Source: Microvirga sp. ACRRW
GTDB lineage: Bacteria > Pseudomonadota > Alphaproteobacteria > Rhizobiales > Beijerinckiaceae
NCBI RefSeq assembly: GCF_022346925.1
Contig: NZ_JAKRNJ010000001.1
Location: forward strand, 310,001-374,000
Length of the DNA: 64,000 nt
Direction of reading: 5' to 3'
Of this stretch, positions 33,646 to 42,876 are shown one piece after another; positions within the stretch are counted from its first letter, which is position 1, and every line of letters starts with the position of its first letter. The translations under genes were made by a program, and so were the position numbers. The notes under the pieces are model-generated. The model was not told where the DNA came from. It made no database searches and saw nothing but the letters and a program-made list of their open reading frames with translations.

Positions 33646-35148
33646 GTGGAACTCTTCGATAACCTGATGCTCGGCTTTGCGAATGCTCTCACGTTCCAAA
33701 ACCTTCTCTACGCCTTTTTCGGTTGCGTCCTGGGAACCTTGATCGGCGTGCTTCCGGGTCTGGGGCCGCTGGCAACCATTTCCATGCTTCTGCCCTTCAC
33801 CTTTGGGCTCGAACCCCTATCCGCCCTGATCATGCTTTCAGGCATCTACTACGGGGCGGCTTATGGCGGATCGACCACGGCCATTCTCGTCAATCTTCCC
33901 GGCGAAACATCCTCGGTCGTCACGGTTCTCGACGGATACCAGATGGCGCGGCAGGGGCGCGCGGGTGTCGCCCTGTCGACGGCGGCCCTCGGCTCCTTCT
34001 TTGCAGGTTGCGTGGGAACCTTGATCCTCGCGGCCTTCGCCAAACCTCTCACGCAATTCGCGTTCAAGTTCGGCCCGGCGGAGTATTTCTCGCTCATGAC
34101 CATGGGGCTGGTCGGCGCGGTGGCACTGGCGTCCGGCCCTCTTCTGAAGGCGATCGGGATGATCGTGCTCGGGCTCCTGCTCGGTCTCGTGGGCACGGAT
34201 GTCGCATCCGGCGTCATGCGCTTCACATTCGGGCTGCCGCAGCTCTGGGAGGGCATCGATTTCATCGTGATCGCCGTTGGCGTCTTCGCATTCTCGGAGA
34301 TCATCTCCAGCCTCGAGAGCAAGGAGATCCGGGAAACCTTTACGGAAAAGGTCACCAATCTCCGGCCGACGCGGGAGGACTTCAAGCGCATGATCCCGTC
34401 CGTGCTGCGCGGCAGCGCCATCGGATCGGCTGTCGGAGTGCTGCCCGGCGCAGGATTGTCTCTCGCATCCTTCTTCGCCTACAGCCTCGAGAAGAAAGTC
34501 TCCAAAACCCCTGAGCGCTTTGGAAAAGGCGCCATCGAGGGCGTGGCCGGCCCTGAAGCGGCCAACAATGCCGCCGCTCAAACGGCCTTTGTTCCCACGT
34601 TGACCCTGGGCATTCCCGGCAGCGCGACCATGGCCTTGATGCTGGGCGCTATGATCGTTCACAACATTCAGCCTGGCCCTCAGGTGATGACCAGCAACCC
34701 ATCCCTTTTCTGGGGCCTGATCGCTTCCATGTGGATTGGAAACCTGATGCTGGTGATCCTGAACCTGCCGCTTGTGGGAATATGGGTGAAACTGCTCACG
34801 GTTCCTTTCAAGGTTCTCTACCCGGCTATCCTGATGTTCTGCTGCATCGGCGTCTACTCGGTTCAGAATTCCGTATTCGACGTATTTCTCGCGGCCGTGT
34901 TCGGCTTCTTCGGCTACGGCCTGAAGAAGCTCGATTGCGAGCCGGCGCCTCTGATGCTCGGTTTCGTGCTCGGCCCGATGATCGAGGAGAATTTCCGGCG
35001 GGCGATGGTGCTCTCCAAGGGAGACTTTTCGGTTTTCGTCAGCCGTCCCATTTCGGCCGTCCTGCTCGCGGTCACAGCGGCTCTCATCATCGCAGTCGCC
35101 CTTCCGAACATCCGCAACCGACGCGAAGAGGCTTTCCAGGAGGGTTGA
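33646..35148 (+). CDS. TctA-like large permease subunit
   Basis: 500 residues, about 11-12 membrane helices. Family markers are [43 protein letters not shown] near the N-terminus and [31 protein letters not shown] in the middle. It forms the transport path of the tripartite carboxylate importer, driven by ion gradient. It starts with GTG, with GAGGAGAAA just upstream. The operon is TctC-TctB-TctA. It ends at a strong hairpin at 35244-35269. Confidence 0.93.
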   Translation: MELFDNLMLGFANALTFQNLLYAFFGCVLGTLIGVLPGLGPLATISMLLPFTFGLEPLSALIMLSGIYYGAAYGGSTTAILVNLPGETSSVVTVLDGYQMARQGRAGVALSTAALGSFFAGCVGTLILAAFAKPLTQFAFKFGPAEYFSLMTMGLVGAVALASGPLLKAIGMIVLGLLLGLVGTDVASGVMRFTFGLPQLWEGIDFIVIAVGVFAFSEIISSLESKEIRETFTEKVTNLRPTREDFKRMIPSVLRGSAIGSAVGVLPGAGLSLASFFAYSLEKKVSKTPERFGKGAIEGVAGPEAANNAAAQTAFVPTLTLGIPGSATMALMLGAMIVHNIQPGPQVMTSNPSLFWGLIASMWIGNLMLVILNLPLVGIWVKLLTVPFKVLYPAILMFCCIGVYSVQNSVFDVFLAAVFGFFGYGLKKLDCEPAPLMLGFVLGPMIEENFRRAMVLSKGDFSVFVSRPISAVLLAVTAALIIAVALPNIRNRREEAFQEG

Positions 35149-35243
35149 TCACGCTCCGCCATGAACAGCGGCGCAGCACATGCAGCTCTGCCATGCATGG
35201 TGCAGGCTTGAGATGACGAAGATGTTTCGAATCCGCAAATGCG

Positions 35244-35269
35244 AAAGGCGGCTCCTCGGAGCCGCCTTT
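35244..35269. terminator. Bidirectional terminator after tctA
   Basis: AAAGGCGGCTCC pairs exactly with GGAGCCGCCTTT around a two-base TC loop. The symmetrical A and T ends allow stopping in both directions, for tctA (plus) and the BA14K gene (minus). Confidence 0.85.
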
Positions 35270-35290
35270 ACTCGTTCATTCGCTATGCTT

Positions 35291-35800
35291 TCAGCCACCG
35301 TAAGGCGATACACAGACCTGTCTTGGTCCGCTCAAGGGCTGATAGCTGTTGTCCGAAACGCGGTAGGACTTCCAACGGCTTCCGCACCAATTGACATGTG
35401 CGGCGCTCAACCGGACCGGAGCATATGCGGGCCGAGCAATAACAGGCTGATTGACGATGGCACCACCAATGATAGCGCCTGCAACGAAGGCTGCGGGAGG
35501 AAACCACCATCCATTGTACTGGCGATAACCACGGCGATACTCCCGATATCCCCGATGCCCGTTATAATAACTCCAGTCTCCACGCCGTTCAAAGCGCGGG
35601 CGATCAAACCGGCGCTCGTACCGCGGACGTTCGAACCGGCTCCGGTCGTCATTCCGGCGGAACTGCGCCTGTTTCAGGTCGCGGCTCGACGCCTCGGGTT
35701 TGACGACAAGCAAAGGCGCTGCATTCGAAGCGGATATCGCAGAACCGACAATGCCAAGAGACAAACAACCCGCAAGAACACCGGACACGACTTTTTTCAT
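35291..35800 (-). CDS. BA14K-family protein
   Basis: 169 residues. A signal peptide ([27 protein letters not shown]) is followed by an Arg/Tyr-rich region (repeats of [19 protein letters not shown]) and a C-terminal domain with [26 protein letters not shown], which is the BA14K signature with two conserved Cys. The name comes from a Brucella immunoreactive 14 kDa protein; homologs are common in rhizobia and relatives. The ATG at 35800 has GGAGA upstream. A hydrophobic stretch ([14 protein letters not shown]) may anchor it. Its function is unknown. Confidence 0.85.
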   Translation of the reverse strand: MKKVVSGVLAGCLSLGIVGSAISASNAAPLLVVKPEASSRDLKQAQFRRNDDRSRFERPRYERRFDRPRFERRGDWSYYNGHRGYREYRRGYRQYNGWWFPPAAFVAGAIIGGAIVNQPVIARPAYAPVRLSAAHVNWCGSRWKSYRVSDNSYQPLSGPRQVCVSPYGG

Positions 35801-35924
35801 CACAATCTCCATAGGCATATGCTGAACTCGTTGCCTACATCGACTTTCGGGCGCATTCAGTGAACACTGACTGAATGCCAACATTAAGCTTTTGCAATGT
35901 TCGGAAAGCGGGATCAGGAATGCT

Positions 35925-36449
35925 TCAAGAGGCGAGAGTAGCCTCGTGCCTTATCTTCCATTGCTCGATGGGCGTCTGCTGTGACGATGAGACGATGCAC
36001 ACTCTATTAAAAGTCACGTTCAATCCCTGCAGCTTGCTCTGAAGAGCCGCGATCTGCCGGGTCTTCTCGTCGCTCTGCGTGACACCATAAGCGAGGGAGA
36101 TATGCGGCATGAATGTTTCGAGGCTTCCCACCTTGAAAAGATCGACGGCTCTTTCCTTCAGCAGCTTCAGCTGAGGCACTACAGGGAAGCGCGCGTAGAA
36201 CGAGCGATAATAAAGCTCGCTCTCCTCAACGGAGCCGACGGAAGCCTGAAAGGACGCAACTCCATCGGCCAATTGCTCCACGAGCGGCTGCAAATCCTCA
36301 CAGCTTCGCGGCATATCTTCCACGAGAGTCAGGTGCGGCTGGAAAACGGGACTGTTGAAGCGCTTGGCGAGATCCCGAACGATTGAAGCGAATTTCTGCT
36401 CCTGCTCAGCGATGGGCATCAGCCAGATGGAATGATAGTCGCCGCTCAT
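35925..36449 (-). CDS. 2H phosphoesterase (2'-5' RNA ligase / cyclic phosphodiesterase-like)
   Basis: 174 residues. It has the two HxT/S motifs of the 2H superfamily: HLTL near residue 39 and HISLAYG near residue 115, which hold the catalytic His pairs. The N-terminus [14 protein letters not shown] resembles the plant-type cyclic phosphodiesterase branch. These enzymes open cyclic phosphates in RNA or ADP-ribose 1'',2''-cyclic phosphate. The gene is the last of the minus-strand block, 21 bp after the LacI regulator, so it may be co-transcribed. A link to the transporter is not evident. Confidence 0.8.
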   Translation of the reverse strand: MSGDYHSIWLMPIAEQEQKFASIVRDLAKRFNSPVFQPHLTLVEDMPRSCEDLQPLVEQLADGVASFQASVGSVEESELYYRSFYARFPVVPQLKLLKERAVDLFKVGSLETFMPHISLAYGVTQSDEKTRQIAALQSKLQGLNVTFNRVCIVSSSQQTPIEQWKIRHEATLAS

Positions 36450-36470
36450 GTCATGTCTCGTTGTTGGAAC

Positions 36471-37511
36471 TCAGCCGTCGCTCTTAAGGGAACGCACGCT
36501 GCCTCGATAGACCAGGGGTGCCTCGATGACGGAAACGATGGGAGGAGCCTTGGGATCGGCCTGGCGCTGATCCAGAACCTTGATGATCTCGTTCGAGAGA
36601 ATCTCTTCATCTTGATGGAAGGTCGTGAGCCTGTAGGCCCCCCATCGCGCCTCGGGGATACCATCGAACCCAATGACTGAGAGATCTTCGGGAATCGACA
36701 AGTTCAAGACATCCCTTGCATAATCCATCAATCCGAAGGCCATAAGATCGTTGACGCAGAACACCGCCTCGACGGTATCTCCGGTTCCGAGCAGCAGCGA
36801 TGCCGCTGCCTGACCGCCGTCGTAATCGGTATAGCCTGCTGCTTGAGTCCTGACCTTGATGCCCTGCTTTGCGGCAGCAGCCACAAAAGCTTCCTCGCGC
36901 TCGATCAGGTTGGGACTGCCCACCGCCGAGATAATGAGACCTAGCTTGCGCAGGCCTCGCGCGACAAAAACCTCGACAGCGATCTGTGCTGCGCGAGCAT
37001 TGTCGACGCGAATATGATCCGGACCATGCTCAGTCCGACCGACCACGATGAGCGGTTGGCCATTGCGTTGCGCCAGCTCGACGAGGGACGAGGACGGCAT
37101 GCCCGACAGAACGATGGTCGCCTCTGCCCGATAGCGCAGGAGGGTGGAATGAGCCGCCTTGACCTGATCCTCGCCGGAGCCTGTCGGAATGAGCACGGGC
37201 ACGCTGCCGCGCTCCACAAGCCGCCGAGACAAGGCGGCGATTTGTTGCGTCCGGAACGGGCTTGCAGGATCGGACGCGACGAGCCCCACGAGGCGGCTGC
37301 GGTTGGCCAGAAGCCCGCGCGCCAGATCATTGACCTGATAGCCAAGCTCCGCTGCCGCCTGCATCACCTTCTTGCGGGTCTCGGGTGCGATGCTCGCACC
37401 CGGCGTAAAGGCTCGCGACACGGCGGATCGGGACACCCCGGCACGCTCAGCGACCATGTGGGCGCTGATGAAACCCGGCTGAGCCTCAAGCCCTGTATCC
37501 AGCTCCTGCAT
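36471..37511 (-). CDS. LacI-family transcriptional regulator
   Basis: 346 residues. A LacI-type HTH near residues 15-70 (SAHMVAERAGVSRSAVSRAFTPGASIAPETRKKVMQAAAELGY with hinge NDLARGLLANRSRLVGLV) is followed by the periplasmic-binding-like sensor (IGLVASDP-type VGLVASDPASPFRTQQIAAL, ... GLIISAVGSPN). It lies at the end of the ABC importer operon, 7 bp after the last permease gene, so it is likely a local regulator that senses the transported compound or its catabolite. The ATG at 37511 is used; codons further upstream lie inside the permease gene. Confidence 0.88.
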   Translation of the reverse strand: MQELDTGLEAQPGFISAHMVAERAGVSRSAVSRAFTPGASIAPETRKKVMQAAAELGYQVNDLARGLLANRSRLVGLVASDPASPFRTQQIAALSRRLVERGSVPVLIPTGSGEDQVKAAHSTLLRYRAEATIVLSGMPSSSLVELAQRNGQPLIVVGRTEHGPDHIRVDNARAAQIAVEVFVARGLRKLGLIISAVGSPNLIEREEAFVAAAAKQGIKVRTQAAGYTDYDGGQAAASLLLGTGDTVEAVFCVNDLMAFGLMDYARDVLNLSIPEDLSVIGFDGIPEARWGAYRLTTFHQDEEILSNEIIKVLDQRQADPKAPPIVSVIEAPLVYRGSVRSLKSDG

Positions 37512-37518
37512 GACGCGA

Positions 37519-38331
37519 CTAATGTCCGACCTTGGAGAGCACGTCCGAGCGAAGGAATTTTTCGACGACGAACATGAAGGCAATCGAGGGAACGAGAAGG
37601 ATCAGGGCCGTGATCGAGGCGATCTGATAATTGCCTCCGGAGCTCGCCGTATAGAGCAGCAACGGCAGGGTCGTCACGTCGGGCGCGCCGACAAAATAGG
37701 TGCCCGTGAACTCGTCCAACGACTCCAGGAAGACGAAGATCGCGCTTGCCAAAAGTCCTGGCGCCGCGATGGGAAGGGTCACATCCCAGAACCCGCGAAG
37801 GGCGCTCGCACCCATGGAGCGGGCCGCCTCCTCAAGCTCGCGGTCGATTGCCGAGAATGCCGCCGTCGCAATCCAGACCGCATAGACGAGACCGTGCGTG
37901 ACATGGACGAGCACCACGCCGAAGATCGTTCCGTTGAGGCCGTACTGATAAAAGATGCGGGCGATATTCACATAGACCGGCAGGTTCGGAAACGCCTGCG
38001 GGATCAGCAGCGCCAGCAAGATCAAACCACGGAACGGCAGCTTGAGGCGCGCCAATGCATAGCCCGCCGGGATGGCGAGGCCGAGCGACACGACCACCGT
38101 CAGAACCGCGATCAGAACGCTCGTCGCAAGCGATCCCATGGCGTTGCCGCGCGGTGAGAACACGCTTGTCCAGAATGAGAAGCCGTATTTTAGCGGCAAC
38201 ACATGGGGGAAGTACCAGCGTTCCGCGACAGCCCAGAGGAGCAGGTTCACGAGAGGGCCGAAGATGATGAAGGCCAGGATCCCAAGCCCGATGCCGCGCG
38301 GAATCCACTTCCAGTCGAGTTGGACGCTCAT
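37519..38331 (-). CDS. ABC transporter permease (PotC type)
   Basis: 270 residues with six membrane helices and an EAA-type loop (LEEAARSMGASALRGFWDVTLPIAAPGLL). It is the second permease of the LacI-controlled importer; its ATG overlaps the stop of the first permease gene (ATGA). The C-terminal helix is LILLVPSIAFMFVVEKFLR. It is homologous to the second half of the fused permease at 12325-14109 but encoded separately. The substrate class is probably polyamine- or phosphonate-like small molecules; not determined. Confidence 0.9.
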   Translation of the reverse strand: MSVQLDWKWIPRGIGLGILAFIIFGPLVNLLLWAVAERWYFPHVLPLKYGFSFWTSVFSPRGNAMGSLATSVLIAVLTVVVSLGLAIPAGYALARLKLPFRGLILLALLIPQAFPNLPVYVNIARIFYQYGLNGTIFGVVLVHVTHGLVYAVWIATAAFSAIDRELEEAARSMGASALRGFWDVTLPIAAPGLLASAIFVFLESLDEFTGTYFVGAPDVTTLPLLLYTASSGGNYQIASITALILLVPSIAFMFVVEKFLRSDVLSKVGH

Positions 38332-39152
38332 CGTGCATGCTCCCTCATGGTCTGGCGCAGATAGATGATGGCTGCCACGCTCGTCATGAGAAGCGAGATC
38401 AGACCCAGCGCATTGGCGACGCCGTAATCGCCGTGCGCGTTGATGCGGAAGGCCATGTTGGCGGTGATCATGGTGGGGGATTGAGCGTTAATCATGAGCG
38501 GCACGGAAAGCACCGACATCATGGTGACGAAGCTGAGAATGAGGCCGACGAGAAGCGTCTGCCGCACTTGCGGCAGCACGATCTCGATGAGGATGCGGAT
38601 GCGCTTTGCGCCCAAGTTCCGCGCCGCCTCGATGGTGCTGCGGTCAATGGAAGCCATGGCGCCGGCGAGCAGCAGCGTCACGAACGGCGTCTGCTTCCAC
38701 ACAAAGGCGGTGACGATGCCGCGCCAGTCGAGGAAGCTCATGGCAGCCATCGGCGTCATGATGCCGGCCTCGATGAAGATGTTGTTCATCAGACCGTTCT
38801 TGGCGAGGAATGTGCGCAGAACCTGACCGACGACGATGAAGGGAATGAAGAGTGGCCAGCGATAGACCCAGCGCAGAATCGAGACCGCTGTCGGGTTAGA
38901 CCCAAGGGTGAGATAGCCGCCGATCATGATCGAGAATAGACCGATAAGGGCCGACGACAACAGCACGATGACAAGGGTGAACACCATGTCGCTGCTGTAA
39001 AGCTCGAAGGACTTGATGAAATTGCCGAAGCCGAACGTGCCGCCCACATCGAAAGCGCCCGTGATGGAGCTGATGAGCGGGACGATGAAGAGAAGCAGAA
39101 CAATCGCCAGCGCCGGAGCGACGAGCAAGAATCCAATCAACGGAATCGGCAT
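38328..39152 (-). CDS. ABC transporter permease (PotB type)
   Basis: 274 residues with six membrane helices, from IPLIGFLLVAPALAIVLLLFIVPLI at the N-terminus to VANALGLISLLMTSVAAIIYL at the C-terminus. The EAA loop is IEAARNLGAKRIRILIEIVLPQVRQTL. It pairs with the overlapping permease gene to form the membrane channel. It begins 107 bp after the binding-protein stop, with a hairpin in the gap that may reduce its expression compared with the binding protein. Confidence 0.9.
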   Translation of the reverse strand: MPIPLIGFLLVAPALAIVLLLFIVPLISSITGAFDVGGTFGFGNFIKSFELYSSDMVFTLVIVLLSSALIGLFSIMIGGYLTLGSNPTAVSILRWVYRWPLFIPFIVVGQVLRTFLAKNGLMNNIFIEAGIMTPMAAMSFLDWRGIVTAFVWKQTPFVTLLLAGAMASIDRSTIEAARNLGAKRIRILIEIVLPQVRQTLLVGLILSFVTMMSVLSVPLMINAQSPTMITANMAFRINAHGDYGVANALGLISLLMTSVAAIIYLRQTMREHAR

Positions 39153-39218
39153 GGCAGATGAACTTCCATGAAACCGGCGGCTTGAGGCCGGTAACGTTTG
39201 ATCCTGGCAGGCGAAGTT

Positions 39219-39245
39219 GGCTGGGAGGGAGTTTCTCTCCCAGCC
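39219..39245 (-). repeat. Hairpin between binding-protein and permease genes
   Basis: GGCTGGGA (39219-39226) pairs with TCCCAGCC (39238-39245); GAG/CTC extends the stem past a two-base bulge, with a TTT loop. It sits just after the stop of the substrate-binding protein gene on the transcript, so it probably protects that mRNA part or limits read-through. Confidence 0.55.
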
Positions 39246-39259
39246 ATGATGACAACCGC

Positions 39260-40399
39260 TTAGTTGCTGACCTGACGCTCGTAAGCCTCAAGAATCGCCT
39301 TGTTGTAGGGGGCGATCGGGAAAGGCTTGCCGTACTTGGCGAGCTCTTCAGGCGAGATGTCGGTGAAGAGCTGCTGCCATGTCTCCTTGTCCAGATTGGC
39401 CTGGACATGCTGCGCATCGATTCCCGGATACCAGTTGAAGCGCTTCACGATGCCTTCGGCCTGTACCTTCGGGCTCGTGGCGAGCGCTACGAACTTCTGG
39501 GCCAGGTCCGCATTCGGGCTCTTGGCCGGGATCACGTAGTGCATGGGCTGGCCGGGCATGCCGGGAGACGGAAGAACGAGCTTCATCTCCGGCGGAAGCT
39601 GGCCCTTGGCCTTCCATGAGTAGAACATGTCCACCCAGACCGGTCCGATGGCGATCTCGCCGCGGCTGAGCATGTCGAGCGTGCCGGCATTTCCGGGCGT
39701 CATCGTGGCATTTCGGCTGAATTCCTTCAGCGAGGCGAAAGCCTTGTCCCAATTCTTTTCCTGACCCTCTTCGAAGGGGCCGTTCATGAGCTTCTGGGCA
39801 TCGCCGCCGCCATAGGCATAGATCCAGCCCATGACGAAGCTGACGCCGGACGCGCCGCCCTTAATGCCGTTATAGCCGAACTGCTTCGGGTTCTTCTTCA
39901 CGAACTCGACAAGCTCGTCGTAGCTCTTTGGCGGATTGGGAACGAGGGCCGGGTTATAGGCCAGCGCGGTCTGGCTGTTGAACATGGGCATGACATAGCC
40001 GTCCACGTTCGTGCCAAGCGCCATCTTGGCGTTCTCGCGCGTGACCATAGAGCCGCTTGGGATCTTGCTGCGATAGGAATCGAGGAACTTCTGCTCGACC
40101 ATGGGGCCGACGAATTTCTCGTGCACCACGGCAACATCGGCGTCCCACTTGGCGACGCCGGCTTTGCTCTGCGCCTCGAAGCGTTCGAGGATCTTCTGCG
40201 AGCCTGCATCGCCGGGGCCGGTGCCGACCACACGCACCTTCGCGCCCGGATTTTCCTTCTCGAAAAGGGGCCCGAGGTATTCGTTCACGTAGTCGACCAT
40301 GTTCTGGTCGCCAGCCGTGAGAACAGTGATTTCAGCCGCAGCGAGCGGCGTGCAGAACAGGCCCGTTGCGAGCGTGGCTGCGATGAATTTAGCCTTCAT
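39260..40399 (-). CDS. ABC transporter substrate-binding protein
   Basis: 379 residues. The signal peptide KAKFIAATLATGLFCTPLAAA is cleaved at about residue 22. The mature protein is a family 1 extracellular binding protein (EITVLTAGDQNMVDYVNEYLGPLFEKENPGAKV at its start, PMFNSQTALAYNPALVPNPPKSYDELVEF in the middle). It delivers its ligand to the permeases encoded downstream. The ATG at 40399 has a GGAGGAAA site just before it. Ligand unknown; a sugar-acid, polyamine or iron-type ligand cannot be told apart from sequence here. Confidence 0.88.
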   Translation of the reverse strand: MKAKFIAATLATGLFCTPLAAAEITVLTAGDQNMVDYVNEYLGPLFEKENPGAKVRVVGTGPGDAGSQKILERFEAQSKAGVAKWDADVAVVHEKFVGPMVEQKFLDSYRSKIPSGSMVTRENAKMALGTNVDGYVMPMFNSQTALAYNPALVPNPPKSYDELVEFVKKNPKQFGYNGIKGGASGVSFVMGWIYAYGGGDAQKLMNGPFEEGQEKNWDKAFASLKEFSRNATMTPGNAGTLDMLSRGEIAIGPVWVDMFYSWKAKGQLPPEMKLVLPSPGMPGQPMHYVIPAKSPNADLAQKFVALATSPKVQAEGIVKRFNWYPGIDAQHVQANLDKETWQQLFTDISPEELAKYGKPFPIAPYNKAILEAYERQVSN

Positions 40400-40468
40400 G
40401 TTTTCCTCCTTGGGGGCGCCTTGCAAGCTGCGCCCAGACAATGATCGCCTGTGGTTGAGCCCACCGGT

Positions 40469-41548
40469 CTATTGTTTTGGGAACAGGAACAATGCCGCCT
40501 CGGGAATGCGGATCGTGACGCGCTTGCCAATCTCGAAATTGCGCGGCGCGTCGACGATGATATGCGATGATCCGACGACGATTACATGACGCCAGAGGCC
40601 GCCCGGATAACTCGTCTGCTCGACAACACCGTTCAGCGTCAGCGCGCCCTCGTCGCGCAAGGAGCCCGCGTCGTCCTTCGCATCGCTCAGCTGCACCGAT
40701 TCCCCACGGAAGCGAGCATTCATAGTTCCGGAGAGCTTGCGTCCCTGCGCGGAAACAACGGCAGCGGAGTTGAACGGGCTTGCCGCGATCTCGATCCGCT
40801 CGCCGCTGGTCGCGCCTGAAAGCTCAAGCAGGTTCTCCGCGCCCATGAACGCGGCGACGAAATCGGAGCTGGGACGGTTATAGACCTCTTCAGGCGTCCC
40901 AACCTGCTCTATGGAACCATTGTTGAGGATGACGATGCGGTCGGCCATCACCATGGCTTCCTCGCGGTCGTGCGTGACATGCACCGCCGTGATGCCGAGC
41001 CGGCGCTGCAACGCGCTGATTTCGTGGCGCACCGTCAGGCGAATGCGCGCATCGAGATTGGACAGGGGCTCATCGAGAAGAAGAATGTCGGGCTGGATCG
41101 CGAGCGCCCTTCCCAGGGCCACGCGCTGGCGCTGACCGCCGGAAAGATTGGCAGGCTTGCGCGCGCCGAACGCATCGAGCCCCAGGAGCTTCTTGATCTG
41201 CGTGACGCGCGTCTCGATCTCAGCCTTCGGCACCTTCCGCAACTTGAGCCCGTAACCGATATTCTGGTCGACCGTCATGTGCGGCCAGAGCGCATAGGAC
41301 TGGAACACCAGGGCCATGCCGCGCTTGTCCGGCGGCAGCCGGGTCACATCCCGGCCGTCGACACGAATTGCACCCGAGGCGGGTATGTTGAACCCTGCAA
41401 TGCTGCGCAAAAGGGTCGTCTTCCCGCACCCTGAGGAGCCAAGAAGTGCGACGAACTCCCCCTTTTTGACGGCGAGGTTCACTCCCTTGAGGACTTCATG
41501 CTGTCCATAGAGAACACGGGCGTCTGCCACTTCAAGAAAGGCGTTCAA
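40469..41548 (-). CDS. ABC transporter ATP-binding protein (PotA/FbpC type)
   Basis: About 359 residues. Walker A GSSGCGKTTLL, signature LSGGQRQRVALGRA, Walker B ILLLDEPLSNLD, switch His in VTHDREEAMVMAD, and a C-terminal TOBE domain. It is the first gene of the LacI-controlled importer, followed by binding protein, two permeases and regulator. A TTG at 41548 with AGGAG upstream gives a family-like start (LNAFLEVADARVLYG). An ATG at 41632 is in frame but would add 28 atypical residues, so the start is uncertain. Confidence 0.88.
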   Translation of the reverse strand: MNAFLEVADARVLYGQHEVLKGVNLAVKKGEFVALLGSSGCGKTTLLRSIAGFNIPASGAIRVDGRDVTRLPPDKRGMALVFQSYALWPHMTVDQNIGYGLKLRKVPKAEIETRVTQIKKLLGLDAFGARKPANLSGGQRQRVALGRALAIQPDILLLDEPLSNLDARIRLTVRHEISALQRRLGITAVHVTHDREEAMVMADRIVILNNGSIEQVGTPEEVYNRPSSDFVAAFMGAENLLELSGATSGERIEIAASPFNSAAVVSAQGRKLSGTMNARFRGESVQLSDAKDDAGSLRDEGALTLNGVVEQTSYPGGLWRHVIVVGSSHIIVDAPRNFEIGKRVTIRIPEAALFLFPKQ

Positions 41549-41766
41549 TGTTTCCTGCTCCTCGGCCTGGGCCCTCTTCGGGGCGCGGTTGCACAGGCGT
41601 GCAAGGATTATGATCAGCTTCCATCGCGCCACGCAAGCGGGGCTAGACTAAGGTCTGATGACGTAGGTTTTGTGAAGCTAGCGAAGGCGTGCCCGCCCCC
41701 ACCCCGCGGCGGGCGTGCTCCAGGCGACCCCTCAAAGGCGGCACGGCATCCGGCAGGATGCGTGCA

Positions 41767-42876
41767 TCAGGCGCGGTCGAGCGACAGGGTGTGATTGTCC
41801 CAGATCCAGCGGTCGAGATCGCCGCCAATGCGCTCGATGGCGCGGCCTTCGATCTGGGTCATCCCCACACCTGCATTGCCGGAGGTGACGAGGAACGTGG
41901 CGCGCTCAGGTGCTGCCGCGACGCCGCAGATATCCGACATGCGCCTGCGTCCGAGATATCTCCGCGAGGTCCTGTCCCAGAAGGCAACGACGCTGCCGAG
42001 AGGGCTCGTGGCCGCAATGATGTCGCTCGAGCGGTCCAGCGATACGGAGCCGATATAGTTCTCCAGCGAGAGAAGATCGTCCTCCGGGATGTCGAGGAAG
42101 ATCGTTTCGCCGCTCAATGTGAGAATTCCCACAAGCTGCATCACATTGAGAGCGTCGCCCTTGAACTGGCAGCCGAATACCACTTCGCCATCCGGCGCGC
42201 AGGCAAGGTGACGGATGCTCAAGCTGCGCAGCTCGCGTGGCAGTTCAATATGACTCTCAACCTCACCGGTGCCCGCACGAAGAACGGCGAGGCTCGATTC
42301 CAATGCGCCTTGGTTGAGGGCGTCGCGGCTGTCCGCTTCCGTGCGCTCGCCGCCATTGGCCACAACCAGACGCTTGCCGTCGGGCAGGAAGGTGAGATCG
42401 TGCGGCCCGGGGCCGTTCGTCATTGTCTCGCCGATCCGCACATAGCCCGCATCCGCATCATAGATACCCAGAACACCATCGCCATTCTCGACGCGGTTCT
42501 CCGTGGCGTACAGCAACCGCCCATCGTCGGAAAATGTGCCATGGCCGTAGAAATGTCGTCCTGGCATCGCCGGCACGACCTTGCGGACGTCTCCACTGAT
42601 GGGATCGATCACGGCCATCCAGTTGCCGGGCCGCCGGGCGAACACGACAAGCTCACGTCCACCCGGACGGAGCGTGATGTCGTGCCCGCGCGACGGCAGG
42701 GTGGTGGCAAAGCGCATGCGCCCATCTTGGGAGAATGCCGCTACATGGTGCACGCCGTTCGCATTCGTGCAGGCCGACACATAGATGGGCTCTCCCGCAA
42801 ACGCGCCGCGAGGAGAAAGGCCCGTGCCAATGGCTGCGCCAAGCGCGGCGAGGAAGCTCCTGCGATCAATCGCCAT
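41767..42876 (-). CDS. DUF1513 family protein (Tat-exported, beta-propeller-like)
   Basis: 369 residues. The N-terminus IDRRSFLAALGAAIGTGLSPRGAFA is a Tat signal. The mature part repeats short beta-strand units such as GRELVVFARRPGNWMAVIDP and GRLLYATENRVENGDGVLGIYD, in keeping with a propeller fold. DUF1513 proteins are commonly found beside imelysins and di-heme oxidases in iron-regulated clusters. The gene is the last of this operon and overlaps the second imelysin gene by 11 bp. Its biochemical role is not known. Confidence 0.85.
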   Translation of the reverse strand: MAIDRRSFLAALGAAIGTGLSPRGAFAGEPIYVSACTNANGVHHVAAFSQDGRMRFATTLPSRGHDITLRPGGRELVVFARRPGNWMAVIDPISGDVRKVVPAMPGRHFYGHGTFSDDGRLLYATENRVENGDGVLGIYDADAGYVRIGETMTNGPGPHDLTFLPDGKRLVVANGGERTEADSRDALNQGALESSLAVLRAGTGEVESHIELPRELRSLSIRHLACAPDGEVVFGCQFKGDALNVMQLVGILTLSGETIFLDIPEDDLLSLENYIGSVSLDRSSDIIAATSPLGSVVAFWDRTSRRYLGRRRMSDICGVAAAPERATFLVTSGNAGVGMTQIEGRAIERIGGDLDRWIWDNHTLSLDRA

